NCBI RefSeq assembly: GCF_000429725.1
Contig: NZ_AUCK01000005.1
Span: 1-64,000 of the forward strand
From: Alkalicoccus chagannorensis DSM 18086
Lineage (GTDB): Bacteria; Bacillota; Bacilli; Bacillales; Salisediminibacteriaceae
DNA length: 64,000 nt
Direction: 5' to 3'
The translations under genes and the position numbers were made by a program. Shown here in pieces: positions 39,859-47,581 of the stretch; the stretch's first letter is position 1; each line of letters begins with the position of its first letter. The notes under the pieces were generated by a model, which was given only the letters and a program-made list of their open reading frames with translations, did no database searches and had not been told where the DNA came from.

Positions 39859-39893
39859 AAACAAGCACGTCAGCTGATGACGTGCTTGTTTTT
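39859..39893 (+). terminator. terminator after nupC-deoC
   Basis: A 13-bp stem (acaagcacgtca and complement) plus TTTTT. Confidence 0.9.
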
Positions 39894-40007
39894 GCATCTC
39901 TGTCGGTGAGGCAGCCGGAATAAATGGCTCTAAAAGAAATGTTGGGGAGAAGATTCATTGCTGTGACGTTTTTCATTCGTTTCCGGCGGACGCTTGCCAA
40001 GCGGCTT

Positions 40008-40048
40008 GTCCTCCACTATTCTTCGCGTTGCGAAGAATAGTGGAGGAC
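40008..40048. repeat. perfect 19-bp inverted repeat
   Basis: Two 19-base arms beginning GTCCTCCACTATTCTTCGC are separated by three bases. There is no T run, so it is not a standard terminator. It sits in a 380-base stretch (39894-40278) without any other gene, between GC-rich flanks (ccggcggacgc ... gctggcgtcgccg) that are loosely complementary to each other. Confidence 0.85.
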
Positions 40049-40228
40049 GGCGCTTCATCCCGCTGGCGTCGCCGCCTTCACTCCTGAAAAGGTTTCGTTT
40101 TTGTATTTGTTCTGCTGAGAGAAAATCACACATGCCATGGGAGACATATCGGAGCATGCTTCAAGCGATTCACCCCAACATCTGAATGAGAGCCGAATAA
40201 ATCAAGCACAATCGCGTCAGGGTGTTGA

Positions 40229-40257
40229 TTGGTTCATCATTCCATTTGTGATACGAT
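40229..40257 (+). promoter_or_regulatory. sigma-A promoter of a 32-residue membrane peptide
   Basis: TTGGTT, a 17-base spacer, TACGAT with TGA in front (extended -10). Confidence 0.7.
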
Positions 40258-40278
40258 GCAAAAAAAGGAGGGACAGCG

Positions 40279-40377
40279 ATGAATCTACTCTTTATTGCCG
40301 CTGGTGCGGCTGCATCCGCGGGAGTTCTCTATTTTCTGGGGAAATCGGGCCTCCGGATGGACGGGACCGAGAAATAG
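40279..40377 (+). CDS. 32-residue single-pass membrane peptide
   Basis: ATG with AAAAAGGAGGG 6-8 bases upstream encodes a peptide beginning MNLLFIAAGAAASAGVLYFL and ending GTEK. The first 20 residues form one hydrophobic helix rich in Gly and Ala, and the rest is a short polar tail. It has its own promoter and terminator, so it is a complete small transcription unit. I do not recognise a family. Small regulatory membrane peptide or type I toxin-like peptide are both possible. Confidence 0.65.
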   Translation: MNLLFIAAGAAASAGVLYFLGKSGLRMDGTEK

Positions 40378-40384
40378 TTTGTTC

Positions 40385-40417
40385 AGACAGCGTGTCCCAG
40401 GGCGCTGTCTTTTTTTG
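40385..40417 (+). terminator. terminator of the small peptide unit
   Basis: Stem agacagcg/cgctgtct and a run of seven Ts. Confidence 0.9.
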
Positions 40418-40421
40418 ATTT

Positions 40422-40586
40422 ATAGGAATGTATAAGTTTTCATACAGAGATACGGCGGCATCTTACGCTGCGCGGGAAGAACGAAGAACCTGTTCTTCCC
40501 TGAAAAGCCTGCAGCGACACTGCACGCCGTTCCGACCAAAATGCGCTCCGCGCTTTTGTTCCTTCGTTATGAAAGATGTCATAGCC
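40422..40586 (+). repeat. dispersed intergenic repeat, copy 3
   Basis: Third clear copy, in the same order: ATAGGAATGTATAAGTTTTC, TACGGCGGCAT, GGGAAGAACG/GTTCTTCCC stem, CTGCAGCGACAC, CCGTTCCGACCAAAA, GCGCTCCGCGCTTTTG hairpin, GAAAGATGTCATAG. The last block is shared with copy 1 but not copy 2. Confidence 0.8.
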
Positions 40587-40818
40587 GGAAGACCTGGGCT
40601 CGCGCGCTGCGGAGAAAAACGAAACGGTTCTCCCTCAAGGCACCTGCAGTACGACCCCTTCCGCCTGCCATCCCTTATGGTGCGGCAGGCGCATCCCCCT
40701 TGTTTCCCTGCATATTCTCGTTCGCTTCGGCCGCGGACGGCATCGACGTTTTCTATTAGGATAGCTGCGGTCGGGAAAAAGGGAGGTCTTCCGTTCTTCT
40801 TCTCTTCTTGTTACCCGG

Positions 40819-40847
40819 TTGCATTTTGTTATTCCACGCGGTATACT
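40819..40847 (+). promoter_or_regulatory. sigma-A promoter of the small HTH gene
   Basis: TTGCAT, 17-base spacer, TATACT; transcription would start near 40854. The 230 bases between copy 3 of the repeat and here hold nothing else supported. Confidence 0.75.
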
Positions 40848-40881
40848 TTCTGCAACCGCTTACAAATGAGGAGGTGTAGCT

Positions 40882-41079
40882 GTGTCTATTAGTGAACAGC
40901 TGGAACGGATGAGACGAGAGCGCGGATGGACGACCGGAGACGTATCCGCGAAGACAGGGTTGTCAGAAGGGGAAATTCTATTGATCGAAGCCGGAGTTCC
41001 CGGTGTGCCGCTGGAAGTGGTCGAGCAGCTGTCATCAGGGCTGCGGATGACTTTTACGATCGGAGATACGGCTATTTGA
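40882..41079 (+). CDS. small XRE-type helix-turn-helix regulator
   Basis: A 65-residue protein consisting almost only of a Cro/CI-like HTH (LERMRRERGWTTGDVSAKTGLSEGEILLIEAG). The GTG start has GAGGAGGTG upstream. It lies directly ahead of the BMC regulator gene, separated by a terminator, so it is a single-gene unit. A link with the BMC operon is possible but unsupported. Confidence 0.8.
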   Translation: MSISEQLERMRRERGWTTGDVSAKTGLSEGEILLIEAGVPGVPLEVVEQLSSGLRMTFTIGDTAI

Positions 41080-41082
41080 GAA

Positions 41083-41118
41083 AACTGTTTCTGTAAATCG
41101 CAGAAACAGTTGTTTTTT
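41083..41118 (+). terminator. terminator of the small HTH gene
   Basis: Stem aactgtttctg/cagaaacagtt and a run of seven Ts, just before the BMC promoter region. Confidence 0.92.
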
Positions 41119-41127
41119 TCGCAATAG

Positions 41128-41169
41128 TGTGAAATAATGTTCAGTATAATTTAGTCATTAGTTCAGTAT
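41128..41169 (+). promoter_or_regulatory. BMC operon promoter with DeoR-like operator
   Basis: TGTGAAATAATGTTCAGT (41128-41145) resembles the DeoR-like site at nupC (shared TGAAATnnTGnTCA). A consensus -10 TATAAT (41145-41150) overlaps its end; the -35 is poor. GTTCAGTAT recurs at 41139-41147 and 41161-41169, 22 bases apart, two helical turns, suggesting a second half-site. Autoregulation by the adjacent deoR product is likely. Confidence 0.6.
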
Positions 41170-41187
41170 GCAGAAGGGAGGTATTTG

Positions 41188-42150
41188 ATGACAGATGAGA
41201 AACTGGCCCGGGTTGTTCACGCCGCCAAAATGTACTACCAGCTGGACTACAGTCAGCAGGCGATCGCCCGGGAGCTGGGTATTTCACGTCCATCCGTGTC
41301 CCGCCTTCTGCAGGAAGCAAAAGACCGCGGCATTGTCCAGATCCGCATCGTCGATCCGTCCCAGGACGTCCAGCAGCTGGAAGAGGAGATGCAGCGCCGC
41401 TTTCAACTGAAAGCCTGCCTGATCACCGATTCACCGGTAGATGATGAACTGGTCCGAAAAGAAGCCCTCGGCAGACGAGCGGCAGGCTACCTGCACGAAA
41501 TCGTCACCAATGGCGACATCATCGGCACCACGTGGGGGACCACGGTATTTGAAACAGCACGACAGGTCGCGGAAAAAAATGTCCATGGCGTGCAGATCAC
41601 GCAGCTCAATGGAGGCGTCAGTTATTCGGAGACGAATACATACGCAGCCGAGATTCTGAACTACCTCGGACGAGCCTTCCACACGTCGCCGCATTTCCTG
41701 CCGCTGCCTGCGGTTGTGGACCACCTCGTCGTGAAACAGGCTATTGTCTCGGACCGTCATATCCGCCAGGTGCTCGAACTCGGCAAGAAAGCGAACATCG
41801 CGGTGTTTACTGCAGGCAACCGCCACGAGCAGTCTTCTCTTGTGAAGGCGGATTACTTGACGAACGAAGACGTGGAGCTGCTCAAGGAGCGCGGATCGGT
41901 CGGGGATATCTGTTCCCGGATGATTGATATCCACGGCAATATCTGTGATGACGATATCAACAACCGGACGATCGGGATCGAGCTGGAAGACCTGCGCATG
42001 AAAGAGTATGCCATTCTGGTTGCCGGCGGGCTGCAGAAAGCCGATGCGATCTTCGGTGCTTTAAACGGTGGGTATGCGAATGTATTGATCACCGACCAGC
42101 AGACAGCGCAGGCGCTGCTGGACAAAGAAGAGAAGGGAGAGAGTGCCTGA
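41188..42150 (+). CDS. deoR: DeoR (SorC-family) deoxyribonucleoside regulator
   Basis: N-terminal HTH (YSQQAIARELGISRPSVSRLLQEAK, in two parts) and a SorC-type sugar-phosphate-binding domain (GTTWGTTVFETAR, ITQLNGGVSYSETNTY, VGDICSRMIDIHGNI, VAGGLQKADAI). These match B. subtilis DeoR closely, a repressor released by deoxyribose-5-phosphate. ATG at 41188 has AAGGGAGG upstream. It is the first gene of the BMC operon; its stop overlaps the pduL start (TGATG). It most likely controls this operon and nupC-deoC in response to deoxyribose-5-phosphate. Confidence 0.85.
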   Translation: MTDEKLARVVHAAKMYYQLDYSQQAIARELGISRPSVSRLLQEAKDRGIVQIRIVDPSQDVQQLEEEMQRRFQLKACLITDSPVDDELVRKEALGRRAAGYLHEIVTNGDIIGTTWGTTVFETARQVAEKNVHGVQITQLNGGVSYSETNTYAAEILNYLGRAFHTSPHFLPLPAVVDHLVVKQAIVSDRHIRQVLELGKKANIAVFTAGNRHEQSSLVKADYLTNEDVELLKERGSVGDICSRMIDIHGNICDDDINNRTIGIELEDLRMKEYAILVAGGLQKADAIFGALNGGYANVLITDQQTAQALLDKEEKGESA

Positions 42151-42782
42151 TGGTGGACCGTCATTTGATTGAATCTTATGTACGTCAATCCCTGCGCGAG
42201 GATCAGGATACCATCCCGGTCAGTGTCTCCAACCGGCATATCCATTTATCCGCCGTGCATGTAGAGAGGTTGTTCGGCAGAGGCGCTTCATTGACAGAAA
42301 TGAAACCGTTGTCACAGCCTGGACAGTTTGCAGCTGAAGAAACGGTGACGCTGAAAGGACCACGCGGATCGATTGACCGGGTGCGCATTCTCGGTCCCGT
42401 CCGAGGCAGCACGCAGGTGGAGATCAGCCGCACGGATGCCAGAAAGCTCGGCGTCGATGCTCCGCTGCGGCTTTCCGGTAATACAGAAGGTACCCCCGGA
42501 CTGCGTCTTCAGGGTCCCAAAGGGATGGTGGAACTGTCAGAGGGAGTGATCGTCGCAGCAAGGCACATCCATATGCACCCGAATGACGCGGCCCGTTTTC
42601 AGGTGAATCATGGAGACAGCGTCCAGATCGCCCTGCAGACGGAGCGTCCGGTCGTCCTGGACGACACCGTCATCCGGGTATCGGAAGACTTCCGCCTTGA
42701 TATGCACATCGATACCGACGAAGCGAACGCCGGCTGGGTGAAGGCCGGGACAACCGGTCTCCTTCGGAAGGGAGGAGGATAG
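42150..42782 (+). CDS. pduL: PduL-type phosphate acyltransferase
   Basis: BMC-type phosphotransacylase that converts acetyl-CoA to acetyl-phosphate and frees CoA inside the shell. The two PduL metal-binding regions are visible: SNRHIHLS near residue 27 and AARHIHMHPNDAA near 135, plus the HIDTDEANA end block. The first 18 residues (VDRHLIESYVRQSLRED) can form an amphipathic helix, the form of an encapsulation peptide. Length 210 residues is normal. It overlaps deoR by one base. Confidence 0.92.
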   Translation: MVDRHLIESYVRQSLREDQDTIPVSVSNRHIHLSAVHVERLFGRGASLTEMKPLSQPGQFAAEETVTLKGPRGSIDRVRILGPVRGSTQVEISRTDARKLGVDAPLRLSGNTEGTPGLRLQGPKGMVELSEGVIVAARHIHMHPNDAARFQVNHGDSVQIALQTERPVVLDDTVIRVSEDFRLDMHIDTDEANAGWVKAGTTGLLRKGGG

Positions 42783-42787
42783 CGCTC

Positions 42788-43411
42788 ATGAGAGAGAAAA
42801 TTGCCGGACTTGTCCGGAGGGAACTGGAAGCACTGCTGAAGGAGTCCCCAGTCCAGACTGGCATCTGGGTAGAGCAGACGCCGCGGGATGGCCCTGCCTT
42901 CTCCAATCACATGGCTCATATCCGGACGTCGCTGCAGGCGCAGACGATGGCTTCCCCGGATCTGTTGAAGACGCTGCCGGTCGTTTACCTGGCTGCACCG
43001 TCATGGAAAACGGTAGCCGCCCTTCACCAGTTAGACGACAGTGACGCCTGGACAGCTGCCTGCCTGGAGCGTATTTGGGAAGGCAGACCCGTCGTCCTGA
43101 ATCAAACGTGGCTGTCCATGCCGGACTGGCAGGCGGGAGCAGGCATCCGCAGACGGACGGCGGAACTGATCCGGCAGCTCCGGCACGTGGATGTGACGGT
43201 AACGACGGCATCCACCGCCGTGCAGACACTCCAACGGCTGTCAGCCAACCCGAAAAAGCCGCTGCTCCGGGAAGAAGATATTCAGGCAGCCGCCGGCAGT
43301 GCCATGACACTTCCGCCGGAGACGATTGTTTCGCCGATGGCACGTGATGCAGCGCGTCAGCTGGATGTCAGGCTGGAGTTCGAAAAAGAAAGCAGGGATC
43401 ATGTATGGTAA
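42788..43411 (+). CDS. BMC accessory protein, flavoprotein-like
   Basis: A 207-residue protein with a flavoprotein-like middle (LLKTLPVVYLAAPSWKTVAAL, WEGRPVV) and a C-terminal block (LLREEDIQAAA, IVSPMARDAARQLDV) of the type found in EutQ- and PduM-like BMC accessory proteins. The first 19 residues (REKIAGLVRRELEALLKES) are a likely amphipathic targeting helix. Its role is unknown; redox or cofactor service inside the shell is an inference. The SD GGAGGAT is 5 bases upstream of the ATG, and the 3' end overlaps the vertex-protein gene. Confidence 0.6.
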   Translation: MREKIAGLVRRELEALLKESPVQTGIWVEQTPRDGPAFSNHMAHIRTSLQAQTMASPDLLKTLPVVYLAAPSWKTVAALHQLDDSDAWTAACLERIWEGRPVVLNQTWLSMPDWQAGAGIRRRTAELIRQLRHVDVTVTTASTAVQTLQRLSANPKKPLLREEDIQAAAGSAMTLPPETIVSPMARDAARQLDVRLEFEKESRDHVW

Positions 43412-43710
43412 TAGGCCGAATTACAGGCAGTATCGTAGCAACGTCCAAAGATGAACGACTGCAGGGAAGAAAAATGCTCGTCGTGCAGCCGCTGGACATG
43501 AAAACGCTGGAGCCGGACGGGAAGCCGCTCGTCAGCATCGACTCGATCGGCTCCGGAACCGGAGAAGTCGTCATGGTCGTCGGAGGAAGTTCCGCCAGGC
43601 AGACGAACATCACGAAAGACACGCCGGTCGATTCAGCGATTGTTGCCATCATTGACCACATTGATATGGATGGGGAAAGAACCTTTACTTCGGAAGGAGG
43701 AGGCGGATGA
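43405..43710 (+). CDS. BMC vertex protein (EutN/CcmL pentamer) 1
   Basis: A 101-residue pentameric shell protein that caps the vertices. It shows the family start GRITGSIVATSKDE, the LVVQPLD strand and the GTGEVVMVVGGSSAR turn, then VDSAIVAIID. It has a Gly/Ser-rich tail. It overlaps the genes on either side by 7 and 4 bases. Confidence 0.93.
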   Translation: MVIGRITGSIVATSKDERLQGRKMLVVQPLDMKTLEPDGKPLVSIDSIGSGTGEVVMVVGGSSARQTNITKDTPVDSAIVAIIDHIDMDGERTFTSEGGGG

Positions 43711-45122
43711 AGCTGTCAGAAGAACAAGTTCAGACACTCGTCAAGCGGGTCGTGGAGCAGATGAAAGAACCGTCGGCTGCCCCTGCGTCATCATTTTCCG
43801 TGCAGGGACACGGCGTATTTGCAACCGTCGATGAAGCTGTCCAGGCGGCAGCAGAAGCTGAACGGGCCATGCGGGAGACGAGTCTTACCGTTCGAAAGAA
43901 GATGATAGAAGCGATGCGGGAGGCCGCCCACCGGCATGCAGCAGGTTTGGCTGAAACCGCGGTCGAAGAAACCGGACTCGGTGACATAGCAAGCAAAACA
44001 GCCAAGAATCAGCTTGCTGCAGCCAAGACACCAGGGGTGGAAGATCTGCATAGCCAGACGTATACAGGCGACGATGGGCTCACCCTCGTGGAACAGGCCC
44101 CGCTTGGTGTGGTAGGGGCAATCACCCCGACGACCAACCCAGGAGCCACCATTATTAACAACAGTATTTCTTTGATCGCAGCTGGTAACACGGCTGTTTT
44201 CAATCCTCATCCCAGTGCGAAGCGGGTATCGCTGGAAGCGATGGTACTGTTGAATGAGGCGATCGTGCAGGCTGGCGGCCCGCGCAATGCGCTGACCGCA
44301 GTCGCAGAGCCGACGATTGATACAAGCGGGGAGCTCATGAATCATGCCGGTGTTCGAGCGCTCGTCGTCACCGGCGGCGGAGCGGTGGTGAAAGCAGCCA
44401 TGTCCACCGGAAAAAAAGTCATCGCCGCAGGGCCTGGTAATCCCCCTGTCGTTGTCGATGAAACAGCCAAACTGGAGAAAGCAGCACGGGACATCGTTCT
44501 CGGAGCAAGCTTTGACAATAACGTTCTCTGCACCGCAGAGAAAGAATTGTTCGCTGTTTCCAGCATTGCCGACCCGCTGAAACGACTGCTTGTGCAGGAA
44601 GGGGCCTATGAACTGAAAGGCCAGGAGCTGCAGAAAGTGATGCAGACGGTATTCGTATCGAAAGACGGGAAGACGTATCCAAATAAAGATCTTGTTGGCA
44701 AGTCCGCGGCAGCGCTGCTTGAAGCGTCCGGCATTAAAGGGAAAGAGGGAGTCAAGCTGCTCATCACAGAGACGAAGGCAGACCATGCCCTCGTGACGAC
44801 CGAAATGCTGATGCCGATTCTGCCGCTCGTCCGCGTGAAAGATGTCGATGAAGCGATTGCCGAAGCCGTGAAGGCAGAAAAAGGCAACCGCCATACAGCT
44901 GTCATGCATTCTCAGCACGTGGAGAATCTGACGAAAATGGCGCAGCAGATCGAGGCAACGATCTTCGTCAAGAACGGACCATCTCTCGCCGGACTCGGCT
45001 ATGAGAGCGAAGGGTTTACGACGTTGACGATCGCCGGTCCCACGGGAGAAGGGTTGACCTCAGCAAGAACGTTCACCCGCCAGCGCCGCTGCGTCCTCGT
45101 AGATGGCCTGCGCATCATATAA
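43707..45122 (+). CDS. CoA-acylating aldehyde dehydrogenase (EutE/PduP type)
   Basis: Oxidises an aldehyde to its acyl-CoA with NAD+; acetaldehyde is the expected substrate because DERA is encoded in the operon. The catalytic Cys275 lies in NNVLCTAEKE, and the GAITPTTNP and GGGAVVKAAMSTGKK nucleotide-binding blocks are present. Residues 1-20 (KLSEEQVQTLVKRVVEQMK) form an amphipathic helix typical of EutE/PduP encapsulation peptides, followed by a Pro/Ala/Ser linker. Length 471 residues is normal. Confidence 0.93.
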   Translation: MKLSEEQVQTLVKRVVEQMKEPSAAPASSFSVQGHGVFATVDEAVQAAAEAERAMRETSLTVRKKMIEAMREAAHRHAAGLAETAVEETGLGDIASKTAKNQLAAAKTPGVEDLHSQTYTGDDGLTLVEQAPLGVVGAITPTTNPGATIINNSISLIAAGNTAVFNPHPSAKRVSLEAMVLLNEAIVQAGGPRNALTAVAEPTIDTSGELMNHAGVRALVVTGGGAVVKAAMSTGKKVIAAGPGNPPVVVDETAKLEKAARDIVLGASFDNNVLCTAEKELFAVSSIADPLKRLLVQEGAYELKGQELQKVMQTVFVSKDGKTYPNKDLVGKSAAALLEASGIKGKEGVKLLITETKADHALVTTEMLMPILPLVRVKDVDEAIAEAVKAEKGNRHTAVMHSQHVENLTKMAQQIEATIFVKNGPSLAGLGYESEGFTTLTIAGPTGEGLTSARTFTRQRRCVLVDGLRII

Positions 45123-45138
45123 AGTGAGGTGAAAGCCT

Positions 45139-45492
45139 GTGTCGGAAGAAAAGAAGCAGCCAGCAAAGAAAGCGGATGTACCTGCACCACAACCAACCAA
45201 AGGAGGCACTACCATGGCTAAAGAAGCACTCGGTATGATTGAAACAAAAGGACTCGTCGCATCCATTGAGGCGGCAGATGCAATGGTGAAAGCAGCAAAT
45301 GTAGAACTGATCGGCAAGGAAGTTGTCGGCGGCGGACTCATTACGGTTCTCGTCCGCGGCGATGTAGGCGCAGTGAAAGCAGCGACGGAAGCGGGAGCAG
45401 ACGCAGCGCAGCGTGTCGGCGAACTCCTCTCTGTCCATGTCATTCCGCGTCCAAACAGCGAAGTAGAATCCATCCTGCCGAAACAGTCGTAA
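45139..45492 (+). CDS. BMC-H hexameric shell protein 1, with N-terminal extension or alternative start
   Basis: Residues 26-117 are a canonical single-domain BMC-H protein ([49 protein letters not shown]). The first 25 residues are a Lys/Pro/Ala-rich extension. GTG at 45139 has GAGGTGA upstream; an internal ATG at 45214 has AAAGGAGGC upstream and would give a standard length. Both starts are plausible, so long and short forms may be made. It is 80-85 percent identical by eye to BMC-H 2 at 47042. Confidence 0.92.
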   Translation: MSEEKKQPAKKADVPAPQPTKGGTTMAKEALGMIETKGLVASIEAADAMVKAANVELIGKEVVGGGLITVLVRGDVGAVKAATEAGADAAQRVGELLSVHVIPRPNSEVESILPKQS

Positions 45493-45495
45493 CCG

Positions 45496-46293
45496 ATGAG
45501 CCGGCTGACAAGAGAAGCGGTCGCAGCAGCCGTCCGCCGGCAGTTGATGGCGGGTCACGAACCGGAACGGCTCATTGCTGCGGCTAACTGGAAGATGAAC
45601 CATACCGGCACCGAAGCCGACGCTTTTTTACAAGATTTCCGCAAGCCGAAAACAGAAGCAGAGATGTGGATTGCCCCTCCAGCGGTGCTGCTGGAGCGCA
45701 TGCACCGCTGGATCAGCCGGCGCAGCCTGCCAATCTCGCTGGCGGCGCAGGACATCCACGACCAGGCCGGAGGTGCCTACACCGGTTCGCTGTCGGCCGC
45801 CCAGGTGAAAGAAGCCGGAGCTGCAGGCGTGCTGCTCGGCCATTCAGAACGGCGGGCAGCAGGGGATACGGCAGAGGCCATCCGCGAAAAAGCGTCGCGG
45901 GCCTCGGAGGAAGGGTTGACCGTGTTTCATTGTATTGGGGAGACAGAAGACGTCTTCGAAGCCGGAGGCACGCTGGAGATGCTTACTGCACAGCTGGATG
46001 AATCGATGCATCTACCGGGCGGAAACCTCATTATTGCGTATGAACCGGTCTGGGCCATCGGCACCGGCAGAACAGCAGATGAAGCTGCTATTACTGCCGT
46101 CCATGCCCACATTCATGCCATCCGTCCGGATGTTCCGATTCTCTATGGCGGATCCGTCAAACCGGACGGAGCGGCAGCGATCAGCGCGATTCCGCACGTA
46201 AGTGGCGCATTGATCGGCGGCGCCGGGCTGGAGGCTGCATCTTACACAGACATTATTCGTGAAATGGATCAAGGAAGGAGGGGGAGCAGGTGA
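45496..46293 (+). CDS. BMC-targeted triosephosphate isomerase
   Basis: A full TPI: Asn31 and Lys33 (AANWKMN), His116 (LLGHSERR), Glu183 (AYEPVWAIGTG), then YGGSVKPDG and GGAGLE. It interconverts glyceraldehyde-3-phosphate and dihydroxyacetone phosphate. Compared with housekeeping TPI it has about 20 extra N-terminal residues (SRLTREAVAAAVRRQLMAG) that form an amphipathic helix, a probable encapsulation peptide. The gene starts 3 bases after BMC-H 1. It would remove the second product of DERA inside the shell. Confidence 0.93.
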   Translation: MSRLTREAVAAAVRRQLMAGHEPERLIAAANWKMNHTGTEADAFLQDFRKPKTEAEMWIAPPAVLLERMHRWISRRSLPISLAAQDIHDQAGGAYTGSLSAAQVKEAGAAGVLLGHSERRAAGDTAEAIREKASRASEEGLTVFHCIGETEDVFEAGGTLEMLTAQLDESMHLPGGNLIIAYEPVWAIGTGRTADEAAITAVHAHIHAIRPDVPILYGGSVKPDGAAAISAIPHVSGALIGGAGLEAASYTDIIREMDQGRRGSR

Positions 46294-46751
46294 CGAAGGT
46301 AGCAATCGGTTCCGACCACGGCGGCTACGCCCTCAAGGAAAAAGTGAAAGAACAATTAAGTAAACTCGGCTTTGACTATATTGACTACGGCTGCCACAAC
46401 GGCGAATCCGTGGACTATCCGGACATTGCTTTTCTCGTAGCGGAATCTGTCGCTATTAATGAAGACTACGTCGGCATTATGATCGACGGGGCCGGCATCG
46501 GCAGCGGCATGACCGCCAACAAAGTACCCGGTGTCCGCTGCGCGGTATGCTGGGACATCACATCAGTCGTCAACAGCCGGGATCATAATAATGCCAACAT
46601 GCTCTCCATCGGCGGGCAGCAGCTCGGCGACGGACTGGCCCTCAGCATGGTGGAGACGTGGCTGTCCACGCCGTATTCCGGCGGCAGGCACGACCGCAGA
46701 GTGACGAAAATCATGGAAATCGAAAGCCGGTTCCTGGGCCGGGGAAAGTAG
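46290..46751 (+). CDS. RpiB-type sugar-phosphate isomerase with altered active-site Cys
   Basis: RpiB/LacAB family fold: GSDHGGYALKE at the start, SRDHNNANMLSIGG near residue 97 and a C-terminal RHDRRVTKI block. The position of the catalytic Cys66 of E. coli RpiB (ICGTG) reads IDGAG, so Asp66 replaces Cys. It may use another base, as some actinobacterial RpiB proteins do, or act on a different sugar phosphate. No N-terminal targeting helix is present, unlike the other enzymes of the operon. The GTG start overlaps the TPI gene by 4 bases. Confidence 0.88.
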   Translation: MTKVAIGSDHGGYALKEKVKEQLSKLGFDYIDYGCHNGESVDYPDIAFLVAESVAINEDYVGIMIDGAGIGSGMTANKVPGVRCAVCWDITSVVNSRDHNNANMLSIGGQQLGDGLALSMVETWLSTPYSGGRHDRRVTKIMEIESRFLGRGK

Positions 46752-46758
46752 GGATCCC

Positions 46759-47040
46759 ATGTACGCAGCGAAAGTGACCGGATCGGTTGTGAGCACGCAT
46801 AAAGATAAGAGTCTTCATGGACTGAAGCTGCTCGTCATCCAGCCGGTAAACGACCAGCTTGAGCTGAAAGGCAAGCCGCTGATCGCTGTCGATACCGTCG
46901 GCCAGGCCGGATACGGTGACTACGTATACGTCGCCAAGAGCAACGAAGCAGGGATGCCGCTGCATCGAGACATGGTCGCAGCAGACGCCGGCATCATGGG
47001 GATTATCGATCATTATTCCGTTTCAGAGGAGGAGTTATAA
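46759..47040 (+). CDS. BMC vertex protein (EutN/CcmL pentamer) 2
   Basis: A 93-residue EutN-like shell pentamer ([52 protein letters not shown]). It has no Gly-rich tail. It follows rpiB by 7 bases and precedes BMC-H 2 by one base. Confidence 0.93.
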   Translation: MYAAKVTGSVVSTHKDKSLHGLKLLVIQPVNDQLELKGKPLIAVDTVGQAGYGDYVYVAKSNEAGMPLHRDMVAADAGIMGIIDHYSVSEEEL

Positions 47041-47041
47041 C

Positions 47042-47314
47042 ATGAATAACGCACTGGGTATGGTAGAAACAAAAGGTATGATTGGGTCCGTGGAAGCAGC
47101 AGACGCGATGATGAAAGCAGCCAACGTTGAGCTCGTCGGCAAACAGCAGGTCGGCGGCGGGATTGTCACAGTACTCGTTCGCGGCGATGTCGGAGCTGTC
47201 AAGGCAGCGACTGAAGCAGGTGCTGATGCTGCGCAGCGTGTCGGAGAGCTGCTCGCCGTGCATGTCATTCCGCGTCCACATCAGGAAGTGGAACGCATCC
47301 TGCCGGGCACATGA
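47042..47314 (+). CDS. BMC-H hexameric shell protein 2
   Basis: A 90-residue BMC-H of standard length ([39 protein letters not shown]). GGAGGAG lies just upstream of the ATG. The near identity to BMC-H 1 core suggests a recent duplication. The VGGG pore-loop motif is kept in both. Overlaps the next gene by 4 bases. Confidence 0.94.
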   Translation: MNNALGMVETKGMIGSVEAADAMMKAANVELVGKQQVGGGIVTVLVRGDVGAVKAATEAGADAAQRVGELLAVHVIPRPHQEVERILPGT

Positions 47315-47580
47315 AGCTCGCAAAGGTAAAAGGCAACATCGTCTCCACGATCAAAACCGAAAGCCATCAGCGCTATAAGCTCATGCTCGTAGAACCTGTC
47401 GACCAGCACGGCGCCTCCCTCGGCGGGGATACCCTCATCGCAGCGGACGGAAGTCAAGCGGGCACAGGTGACACGGTGCTGATCGTGGAAGAAGGCGGAT
47501 CGGTCCGCCAGATTCTTGGAAACAAAGACGCAGCGATCGATGCCGTGATCGTCGGCATTGTCGATACTTGGGAGGGATAG
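47311..47580 (+). CDS. BMC vertex protein (EutN/CcmL pentamer) 3
   Basis: An 89-residue EutN-like protein ([60 protein letters not shown]). It is the third vertex protein of the operon; the three copies are clearly diverged from one another, so mixed or alternative vertices are possible. Confidence 0.93.
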   Translation: MKLAKVKGNIVSTIKTESHQRYKLMLVEPVDQHGASLGGDTLIAADGSQAGTGDTVLIVEEGGSVRQILGNKDAAIDAVIVGIVDTWEG

Positions 47581-47581
47581 C

